Positions 44,221-56,200 of a stretch of 64,000 nucleotides of DNA are shown here, one piece after another. Positions within the stretch are counted from its first letter, which is position 1. Each line of letters opens with the position of its first letter. The notes beneath the pieces are model-generated. The model ran no database searches. It was not told the origin of the DNA and saw only the letters and a program-made list of their open reading frames with translations. A program made the position numbers and the translations under genes. The stretch comes from Nereocystis luetkeana (taxonomy: Eukaryota > Sar > Phaeophyceae > Laminariales > Laminariaceae): NCBI GenBank assembly GCA_031213475.1, contig JARUPZ010000019.1, positions 6,411,906 through 6,475,905 on the forward strand, given 5' to 3'.

Positions 44221-47200
44221 CTAGCGCAACAAGCAGAAAAAGCATGCCACATACACACAACACACAACAAACAACACACAACAAGCAGAGTGGGGGGCGG
44301 AAGCGGAGGGGGAAGGGGGGAGATCAGACGGATACTCGGCTGGTCAGGGTAGATAGAAGACTCGATGTTGTGGCATCGTCAGGCTGTACGAACTAAACAG
44401 CGTGTCGCGCTGGGACACAAATATATGCAGGCGGCGTCGTACGTACGTACGGAAGTACGGGGGGTCGTGCCATTCCACCTGAACCAAGTACTCGCCAGCA
44501 GGTCACGGATGTAGCGTGTACGAGGAGGGGGGGGGGGGGGCTCAATGACCTAGAAGTGCAACCATACCAACCAGCCACCACTACTGCAGTGCTCGCCGAC
44601 GTTTCACGGAGAGGCAGACGAGATGGGATGGTTGACGCTTTACCACGACTCGCCCCCACGACCACCGCACGAGCTCCCCCACCCCTATTCCTCTATTAGC
44701 CCAAGCCCGAACCCCAACCCACCATAGAGCGCCTCACAAGCAGTCAGACCCACTGTTACGGGGGACCACAGTAAATAGGACCCAATATTGTTATTACGGG
44801 GGACCATAGTTAATAAGACCCATGGTATACATAAAAATCTATATATTTAACCACTTTCACTAACAATATTTGGTCCTATTAACTATGTTCCCCCGTAATA
44901 GTAAATATAGTGCAATACACACGTTTTTGTGTACACCATAGGTCCTACAGAATTAACTATGGTCCCCCCCGTAATGCAACCACCGTACGATTTACTCTAC
45001 CAGGTATAGCCCTAACCCTAACCCCAACCCTAACCCTATCCCTTACCCTAAAGCCCCGACCTTGACTCAATACGTAGTGCCGTACGAGTACAGTGGGCGC
45101 CTCAATTTGGTGTCCAGGCTCAACTGTCTTATTTTTTCCCCGACAATCCTTGATCTAACTCTGCTATTGATACATACCTGGTAGGATTTATAAAGTTGGC
45201 CCTACTGCTGTTGAGCTGTGTTTCTTAGCTCAATTTTCCTACTGTTCGTGCCGATCTGAGCCTATTTTTTTCTCTCCAACACAATGTTTCTTGATTAACT
45301 GCGGCCGCCCACTGTAGTCAGTCAAGGCGCTCAGTCAGTAGCGGCGCCGTATAAACGAGCTACCCTATACCCCTAACCATCTCCCTTGCCCCAACCGTAC
45401 GTACGAGCCGACAGTTCAGTTCAGTCCGCTCAGTTCAGTTCAGTTTAGCCGCCCCGGACGCCAACACAACCAATCGCAGAATGTCACTTGCCTCAGCAGC
45501 TACAGCACGCAGAATCTAACTTGGTATTAATAGATTCGATACAGGACACCCTACTTTATCATGGTAAATCAAGAGGCAAGGACCACCTATTTTTATCCTG
45601 GGGTTGGCCGCAAAATGTAACCTGGTACAGAGTACTGCTGTAGATATACACCAACACAGAGCACCTATAATATATACCAGGGTACCAGCTATATATATAC
45701 AATATATATATATATATTTATATATATCGCGGATAACTGAATGTAAGAAAGTAGATACAGCAGGAGCAGGCATATATTATATCTCATCATAAGAAAGTTA
45801 GAGGTGAGGAACAGAACAAGTACTACCAAACTAGCCGGGAACGTCATCCCCGTTTCTTCTCGTAATGTGACTATCAAACAGAGTGTTCGCCAAGAGCTTG
45901 GTTGGGGTGGGTGGGTTTCTTGTGATATTTTTCCTGTATAATAGCAAATCCCAACCCACGAAGAACGAACTGCTGTTTTTTTGTTTTTTTTTAAATGACC
46001 AAAATAGCGTTTTTAACCTATAACTGTACCGTAAGTATTGTCGTGTTGAGCAACACACACGGTGGGTTGGTTACCCAAGCAAACAGAGCAACTTATGATT
46101 GGCTACCTACCTACCTACCTACCGCCTTCGGATTCGCCTGTTTAACCAACCAGCTCCTAGTGTTTGTCGGTTTCAAAATGTTTTTATGACTCAATCGAAT
46201 TGGACTGTCGCAATTACCCTATGTGTATCACCGGCCAGAGTCAAACTGACCCAGGATGGATTTCGTGTTTGGAAAGAAGGGCGAATTTCTACAGTTTAAC
46301 GACTCCCGGATTTGTCAAGTTCCATCCCTCCAAAATCTCAGGCTGGCTTTCTCAGCGCTCTATTTTTTTTCGTGCCATAATGTACCATCCTGGACGGTAA
46401 CCATCCTGGACGGTAACAACATGCGGACTTTTTAGGTATTCATATGGGAAATAAAGCAGCCCTTCTACGTAGTTACTACGAGCAGAGTGGTACTTAACTA
46501 CAGCAGTAATATAATCGTATGTACGATTGTTAATATCAATAGGTGTCCTGTACTATTACGGGGGACCATAGTTAATAGGACCTGTGGTGTTCATAAAAAC
46601 CTATATATTTGACCATTTTTACTAACAATATTTGGTCCTATTAACTATGGTCCCCCGTACTACTACCCTGTTCCTGCTGTATACTGACTGGCTGGAAACA
46701 CGAGTATCCATCCCACCCGAATTCCAACATTTTGAAAACATTTTTTTTCCCGGCGGTGACCGTATCGTATTTATGCCGTAGAAGCCCGACGCAACGCGTC
46801 TGTCCGCCAGCTGCGGTCAGTGTATACGTATGCATGCGCTACATATGTAGGTAGTCAACAAGCAAAAAAACTGTCAGAGATCAAAAACACCCAGGGGAGT
46901 TGAGTCGAATCCCCGAGCTATATTTATTTACATAAATAAACCTCCCTTCAATTTTTTTGTGAGAGGGATATAAAACACGCGCATGGCCGACGGGCGCATC
47001 ACGCAGCGTGCATGGCTGGGTATCGGTGTAATCGTGGAACTCCCTCCCTCCTGGGTGATTAACCAATGAATTGGCTTTTCAGGCCGGTCCACTCGTCACG
47101 GGAACAAGGGGGGGGCGGGTCTGCGTGTGGAGGATTCAAGGCAAATACATCATTGTGCGGATGGTGACCCGAAATTCTAGTAATACCGTCAACTTCTTTT

Positions 47201-50200
47201 CTGTACAGGTCCGGAACCCCTGTACATACATTCGGTACTATAATGCCGTCCCCACTGCTCCCCCCTCCTCCTCCTGATGGAAACCCTCGTCTGCCCCCCC
47301 CCCCCCCCCCGGTTCCCCCCCGCCCCCCCCCCCCCCCTCTATGGTCATACGACTACGGCCATGCATGAGATCGAGTACATCTCTCCTATCGAGTACACCC
47401 TCCCCCCCCCCCCCCCTCCCGCTCCCCGCCTGCGACCGACCCCTCCCCCCGTTTCTTTCTTTCGCTCACCACTTTTGGCCCGTACTCCTGATGTAGCAAA
47501 ACCTCCGGCGCCATGAACAACGGCGATCCCACCCTGGTGTGATCGCCCATGCTAGTGAAGCTCCTCTCCTTGTCAAGCATCTGCCGTCAACAAGCACGTC
47601 GAAGAAACAAAGACACGTTACGTATAGGATGATGAGACATTGTGGTGGATGACGGATGATGGGTGATGGACGATGGACGATGGATGGCTAAATTAAATAG
47701 CTGTCCGTCCGCTTACGGCAGAATGACATTTTGCTGGCGGCAGGAAAAACAGAAGACGGGGACGTGCAGCAGTACCGTACCGTCATCCATCATCCACGGC
47801 TAATTTTTTTTAATTTTTAATGTTTTTGTTTTTCCGGAAAGTAACGTCACGATTCGATTCCGGAGGCCACGGTTTGATATGATAACCTCGGGAGCCCGTG
47901 GTTTGACGAACCCCTTTGACTGCCTCCCCCCTACACAAAAACCAGTATATTAATGCCAACATTAGGTGAACCCTTGAGGGCATACTCGATATCATGCATG
48001 ACCGTAGTCGTATGACCATAGACCCTCGCATTCCCACAATGCCGGGACGGGGGGGGGTAATGGAGAGGGGTTGAGACTCCACGCTCTACATGAACGGTAC
48101 GTGTGTTCGACCAGCAAGGAAGGCAAGCAAGCGGCTTGTGATGGGGTGTGGTTTGAGCTTATACTATTCTTGCATGGTGAGACCGTATCGTAATTATGTT
48201 CCACCTGTAAGCCGACTTTCATGGTGAAGGGAGGAGGGGCGGGGGGGGGGGGGGGGGGGGGTGCTCGACGCGCTCAAACAGAAATACCCGAGTTGAGACA
48301 AGAGCCCTCCAAGCAGAAGAGAGTCCAATCTGAATGTCCCCCCCCGTACTTAAATCAACCTCGGTGCATATTGCTTGTATTGCCTACATTGCCTATATAT
48401 TGCATGTAGTGCCTACATTTCCCACGATGTACAGTAGTAACACGTGATTGTATTGCCTATATTGCCTACCAGGTACATCGCTCACTACAGATAAGAGCAA
48501 TGTGAACTGGTTCTTGTCTTGTGTTGTCACCGGGTGCTGGTGTTCCCCTTGGGCTTCCGTTGTGGGAACAAACCACTTGGAATTAGAGTTAGGTTTGGGT
48601 ACACCCTTTAGGCCTTAAGGGCTGCCCTCACTCCTGTTGTGGGGACGAAACACTTGAAATTAGAGTGGTGTCTAGGTACCTCCTTTAGGCCTTAAGGACT
48701 GCACTCCCGTTGTGGCGACGAAACACTTGAAAATAGAGTCAAATTATGGTTTCAGTACAGTCCAGTCAGTGCTGAAAGGCTTAAAATAATACGTTGAAAC
48801 CCCGTGGGGAGGCGGGATTCAGGCTCGGAAAATATAAAAAAGAAAAACGGCGGTGACACAGCATCGGCAACATGAAGCGTCTCTCTACCGGGCTGCTACT
48901 GCTAGCCAGCCGGGCTGTGGGCTGCTAGAAAAAAAGCTAGACGATGTGTCCGAACTGCAATGTCAGGAGCAGCCAGCACAGCACGCACGACACCCGTGCA
49001 AAAGTATGTTTGATGAATCGCTTTGTTTTTCTTGCTGCCTTGCTTGAATGACTTTCCTAGCTAGATAGACGCTTTGTTAAGATTCCGCACTCACTCGTCG
49101 TTTTTTTCAAAAGTCACTACGACACTACAATCAAGTCGCGAAAGGGTTGACTCTGGGTACACTACAGCTGTGGCAACCCCTCGACATAGTGCCGTTTGAG
49201 TAACGTCGGCATTGCTGGTTGGTGGCGCATACCGGTACCGGCACTATATTGTAGGGAGAGAGGGGGAAAACACTACTGCTGCCGGAACATGTTTATTCCG
49301 AGGCGCGCTTACTTTTCCCACCTTTCGCTACTCCGAAGCCGCTACAATATAATAGCACCGGTATTATTGTCTGGCGTATACCGGCACCAAATGTTTTACA
49401 GGGGACCACTTCCGTACTATATACCCCTGGTATATACACAAGCAGTATTACGGGGGGGCATAGTTAACAGGACCTATGGTATACATAAAAACCTATATGT
49501 TTAACAATTTTTACCAACAATATTTGGTCCTGTTAACTATGCCCCCCCCCGTAATAGCAAGCATGCATGTATGCATTTTTTTTTTATTCGACGCTTGACT
49601 TTATTTTACTTACCTTCGAGGCCCCGAAGTCGCAGAGCTTCACGACGCCGCGATCGTCGATGAGGATGTTGCTGCCCTTGATGTCGCGGTGGATTACTCG
49701 CTCGCTGTGGAGGTAGAGCAGCCCGTGCAGGATCTGCTTCGTGTAGCTGGCCACTCTTCTGTCGGAGAGCGGCCCGAAGTTGACCAGCAAGGTGGAAACA
49801 GAACCAGGCAGCCACTCCTGAAATATCGAGATGGTCTGGTCTCTGTCGTTCACCTGACATAGTAAAGTGGATGTATTTCATTCCACGAAAGGGGGGATTA
49901 AGGCGTTATCGAAGGGGGAAGGGGGGGGGGGGGGGGGGTTAGGTAGAGTATTCCGCGACGGTTACGATTTCATAATGGAAGAAAGGCTGAACGAGAGAAA
50001 ATCGGGGGGAGGGGTCATGATACATACGCACATCAGTCAGTTTTCCTGGGGGATATGATATGAAGGCGTGCTTGCTATGTACGTACGTACACAAATGTAT
50101 TCACCAAACCTTTCACGCAAAAGAGGTCGGTCGCATACGCAGGTAAGGGAGGGAGAGGGAGTCATGACAACCAGCGCACGCATCACAAGTTTTCTTACTG

Positions 50201-53200
50201 AGCGGCAAGGCGTGTGTTTTTCTATTCGCCTACTTTCGCGAAGGAGGGTAGCCGTAGCCTTTACCGAGCTCTTGATCCACAAAACGTGCCAGATAAAGTT
50301 GCAAGTATGATTTGTGTGCTGAATGAACGCCGGTAAAGGGACGGGAGGGAGGGAGGGAGGGAGGGAGACGCACAACCATGACAATGCATGCGCATACGTT
50401 TGTCTTCCTAGGGGATATCACATCTAGCCGGTGCCATTCACCCTATAGCTAGCTCCACGCGGGGGAATTAGGAATTCACACTTCACAAAGAGAGGGCAGG
50501 CCCGCGTGCGTACGTACGTACGATGAGGGATTTGGTCCAATGAACCGTATAGTGTGATGCGTGAGCGCGCTCCGGTACGAGTAGCGTGTTGTTTGCTGAT
50601 GTTGTTGCGCGTGTGTCGTACCTTCCTTCTATTCTACGTACTAAATAAATAAATACCGGTGTAAGCTGCCAGGCAGATGCGCGATCGGATAACTCAACGA
50701 AACCCAGCAGCAGCCCGGGGCTGCTTTCGTGGGTGCGTGGGCGCTACGAATCGACGGGGTTTTTTTCGAACACATACAGCTGTACAGCATTTTTTTCCCT
50801 CCTGTGCATATGAAGCCCGCACGGCCCGGCCGGCCGTGGTACGTGGTACCTGGTATGCCTCTATTTATGAAGTTGAAAAACATTAAAAAAAAAAAAACTG
50901 TGAAATCGAGGAAGGATTTCGTCGAAAACTCATCTTTGCAAGCTGTATGTATGTCATGTGATGCTTTCTTCGATCACGCGTACGACGGGTTTTGTTTATG
51001 TGGCCTCATGCAGGATACAACATGTCTCGTGCATGAGGATATACATAGATAGTTAGGGCTGCTCCGTGCTGACGATCGAGGGCCTTTACGTAGCCAGAAT
51101 ATCAGATTCTTGTCTGCTGTCGCGTACTCTCATATGATATCATATGATACAAGTTCCGTGATATCAAGCCAAGAGAAAGGAAGCACTCGGATTAATGTGG
51201 GGACAGCTATTAATAGTACTAATTAATATTACTAATATAATAGTTGATGAGCTGCTTAGGTCCATTCTTATCGGAGATCGTTTTTTCCATAATTTCCAAA
51301 GTTTAGAAATAGTTAGAGATAAGTACCTGGTATCAATATACGGAGGCGTTCTGTCACTATTCGTGAAATTCTCCAGAACCAAAAATATCAAGTTCGTTAA
51401 CATTCCAATATTTGGAAGAAAAAAAACCCCGGAAAATATGGAAGATTGAAAAATTGCGCGAAAAAAATGTCGTAAATTTGGAAAAAAGCTCTCCGATAAG
51501 AATGACCCTTATTACTCGGAGTTGATTTACACGGTACATGGTGTGGGGTGTGGTCTTCACATTTAACCGTTCCTTCTATTAATACCAAAAACTACTTCAG
51601 TACACCCACTGTCCGTCCTGATTCTTTATCCTACGAGAGAGGTACGAATTATGTGGTCACAAGATAGTGAGAGAAGAGAAAACCAACAGAGAAAAAAATC
51701 GCAAACTGATGTTCAAGATACGTATAGTAAATAAAAATGCCAACGTACCGGGTACGAGAACTAATAACAACACAAGTCAGACAAGATAGACTGGGTGTAT
51801 AGGTTTCCTTCGCATACGGAGATTTCTTCTTTCAGGGATGTTTTGATTGATCGACGTGACAGCTCATGCTGCCTGCACATTGTCGGATGGCAAGCCTACT
51901 ACTAATAAAACAAGAACAACGAAAGACAAACAAAACGATTTTTGAAAAAATGGCTCAGAATACAACTGAGGCAAGAAAGAGCAGACAAGCTGCGAGGAGA
52001 AAAGCATAAAGGAAACATATGACTGGCTGCACGGACGGACGGAGCAACCCGGAGAAGAGGAAGATACCGGCATATATGGCCGGCGGGCGGGGGGGGGAAC
52101 TATCAGAAGGAAACAAACAGCAAAGAGAAAACAAGGCAAAAATCTAAAAAAAAAAAAAAAAAAACTACTACACCATGGAATATAAGGACCGCTTGGTCTC
52201 CAAGTAAATTTCTTAACGATCTTTATATTTTCGGCCAGAGCGTTACATATCAATATATCACAGTAGTAGTGAAATAATGGGTTCTCGTCCCCGGGGACCT
52301 TGCCGCACCATTTGCCATCTCCTTCCTACGGTAGACAGAGCAAAACGACTTGCTGCACAAACCACGTACTCGCATACACATACGAACGAACGCATAGGGC
52401 TGGGGTTATAATATACGCACCGTACCCACCCTGGTGCTGCTATTTGCATGCTACCTGCCGGTCGAGATCGACTGGGCCGGTAGCACATACACGAGGACGT
52501 GTGACCACTTACTACTTACTGCTTGCGTCTCGTCTTTGTAGTATTTACTGTAGTCGGATAAGCTACCTGCCACGCGCCCGCAGTACAGCAGCAGCAGCAG
52601 CAGCAGCAACAGTGATGCAGTGACGCAGTGACATGCCAGTCAGTGCCAGGTGTTTAAGAATATGTTGTATCGTGTCTAACGTGCGTCTCTTCCTTCTTCG
52701 GAGGAAAAATCGAGTCCTTTTTACTCAATCAGGTCAATACAATACGATACGATAGCTGGCTTCGACCCCCGCCCAGTTTTCTTCCGCTCATTTTTTTGTT
52801 GCTTGAAGTAAGTAAATTCGTTCTTCCCATGACCGCGTGCTGGAATCACGGCGACGCACAAGCCAATGTGCGTGTTCGTGCGTGCTTGCGAGCGCGCCTC
52901 ATGTATGGGCTATAAATTATGCGACAGCAGGTGCGCAGCAATAAAAATAATATAAACCAGGTATATATTATACCTGGTATATAACTGGGTGCATATATTG
53001 TCCCAGAAATGCCAGTGTCGGTGCAGTTCTCAAAGAGAGTTTGCATGAAATATGCAGGTATTTCATAACGTCGCAAAGTGATATTATATGCTATGGGATA
53101 GTATGCCTGTAAGACAGCCAGGGGCACAACATCATGCGGTATGATTTTCATTTCGTCCTTGCGCCACTCCCCTAGGCACCTACCTCCCGGAGGAGAACCT

Positions 53201-56200
53201 TGTCTATATATATACTTCGTATGTACATATATTTAGGTCATACATAGCCTATACCAGGTAGGTGTGAGCGCGTGCGCGCGCTTTGCGAACACGCATGGCA
53301 GGTCAGGTCGATAGCGTTCTACGCTCTGCTATATATCAAGCATTTTACAGTCGGATACAAACTGCGAAGTGAACGAAGGTACATGCTGTATGTACATGCT
53401 GGTAACTACTTGTTGCTGCTGCTGTTGTTATCACATTAGCTCATGTCCTCAATATTGAGTCCGTGGTCACAGGACAGGCTCCAAAAAAAGCTGGAGCGGG
53501 AGAAAAACTCAGCAGCGAAAATAAATACAGCCAAATCAAATAATACATGAAAACATAAACACAGACCTCCCCTTTGCTGCTCGGAGTAGAGACGCTGTTA
53601 TGGCCAAGGGTGCCAAGGGTGCCAAGGGTGCCAAGGGTGCCAAGGCTGCCAAGGCTGGCTAAGAAAGAGGAACGGGAAGAGGTACCGGGGTAGGTCGTCG
53701 AAGCGACGGATTGTTTCATGACGAGGTGGGGCACAGGGACGAGGCGCAGAGAAGCCGGCTGCGCCAGAGCGGCGACAAGGGGAGGGGGGAAGCTGTACTG
53801 ATACAGCTGTCGACGAAAGCAGAAATGAAATAATAGATCGGGTGGGCTAGGTATCGGTTCGACTAGCTCTTACAGTCTAGCAGAAACTATTTGTTTCTTG
53901 CTGGGTTGTTCAATGGGGGGGGGGGCGCGACAGCGGCAGTACGGACACTTGGCACCGCTGTTGACGAAAGTAGGAAGGAGACGGCAAAGAAAGGGTGTGT
54001 GTGCTGTGGCTAGGTTCCCGAATCGATTTTCTAGGTCAGACGGGCACTATCATCGCCCGAGTACGATGTCCTTTGTTCTCCCTTTCTCTCTTCCTTCTTG
54101 CTTTTTTTGCTTGTCTTTTTCCCTTTGTTTTCTTTCTCCTCCCCGTCGTCCTTTATGCCGGTATCTTCCTCTCCTTCGTGTTGCTTCGTCCGTGCAGCAG
54201 CTATCTGTCCTTCTCGAGCAGGTGTGCTTTCCTTCTATTAATATCACATTTGCAGCCTTTCTGATCTCCTTGCGTCATTTGTACCATGTTTCACTTCAGC
54301 TTTTGTTTCTTTCGTCTTGTTTTCTGGTCTTCCTTGTGTTATGGAGTTCTCGTACCCGGTACGCTGGCTGGCCTTTCACTCGCTTTTTGACCCATGAATT
54401 TAGTTTTTTTTTTTTTTTTGGTCATCCTCTGTCTGACAAGTCTGTGACCACCTAATTAGTATCTCTCTAGGATAAGGAATCGGGACGGACACTGGGTGTA
54501 CTGGTGAAGCTGGGTAGAAACAGCGATTCTATGTGAAGACAGCACATACAGATACTTAGTTAGACCTACTAGTATGACAATAGGAGCACCAAGTCAAGTT
54601 TTCTCTTCAAAAATATTTCGTTCAAAGAACAGCCGAAGATATATATCCTCGTACCGCCGCTGTGAGCAAAAAAAAAAAGAAAAGTTTAGTTTAGTTTTTT
54701 TCCTTTTTTTCCAACGGCTGCAGGCGGCGCAGTTTGTTTCTTCTCGTTGCAAATTGTCAACACGCTGATAAAAATCAGCTCGTGCGACGATGGACCTTCT
54801 ATCTCGACATAAAATCAGCCCACGGTCAACCCGCTTGGTGCCTGCCGGGCATCGCCAACGAGTATAGGTGACGGCCTCGAAGATATCAGGTGGATCCATG
54901 CCCTAGGTAGGGGGCGAGAGCTTGCCGGCGGCGTCCTACGGTGTTCTCCCAAACCTGAAAAAGCCTATTTTTGGCGATTCAAGACGCATCGAGAACTTTT
55001 GCGAGGCTTATCACAGTGACTGGATCGTGGCGGGACGGGACGAGACAGTTGTGACTTGTTTGGCGGGGGAAGGTATAGAAAACGGGACGGGACGGTCAAA
55101 TGAGGACATAAAAAGTTGGCTAGGCTAGGCTGGACGAGACGAGACGGGACAGCGAATGAATAATTAATGTCTCGACGGGACGGGGCGGAAAAACTCAACG
55201 GGGCAGATTTTCACGACGGGACGGGACGGTACATTACGGCGGGTTTTTTTTGGAGACGGTAAAATACAATGGGTTCGTTTCTTCCAGCGGGACGGGACGG
55301 TAAATATTTTCCACCTGTTTCCCGCTGCAAGGTCGGCGCCGGTTGTACGTGAAGAGTTTCCCGCACTGCTTGCTGGCTGCGCGCAGGGAGTCGGCCCGAG
55401 GCGGGTAAATTTTGCGACCTCCGCGCACTTGACGGTTTTCTCCCCGAACGGCGACTCAAAACTCCTAGAAGTGTTGCCACATGGGCGACGTCTTCTCATT
55501 CCTTCCCACCCCTGCCCCGGGCACTGTTGCGGTGCCAGCTGGTGGCTGTTCTAGAGGCTGTGCTTGCGCTCTGTTCTTTCTGGTGGTTGTGGAGGTGGAG
55601 GTGGTGGCGGCGGCGGTGATGCTAGGTAGTGTCGCTGGTGGTCGATCGATCTCGCTCCTGAGATAGGCATCCATGGCGCATCCATGGCGTCCTTGCCGGC
55701 CACACCAGCACTGGCGGCTGTGTGTTGAGTGCGTCGTTTGGGTTTGCGTGTGGTGGCGTGGTGGCCAGCTGGTGGCTGTGGCAGGTGTTGCATGTGGAAA
55801 AATGAAATATGACGATTAAAAAAAAAAATGTAAAATAAAATTAAAAAAACGTTAACCAATACCAGATGCGTACCCGGTATCACTTTATTACGTTGTGGGA
55901 TTTAAAAAAAAAGATCGCAGTTCGTAATTTGTACGCTCAGGAAAGATATAGAAATACATCAACGCCAGCACACAGCTTCCACTAGAAATAAATAAATAAA
56001 TCCAACTTGACATTTATTTCTAAAACTTGAATTTTCGTAAATGGACGATGGGCGCCAGTGACTCTTGGACGGGAAGAGGCAAGTTGTGTCGGCGAGAGGG
56101 GACTGGACTGTAGGTGACAACGGCGCAGTTTTTTATGACGGGGTGGGACGGTAAATTTACGGTGTCATGACAGGATGGGACGGTAATTTCTAACGGGAGA

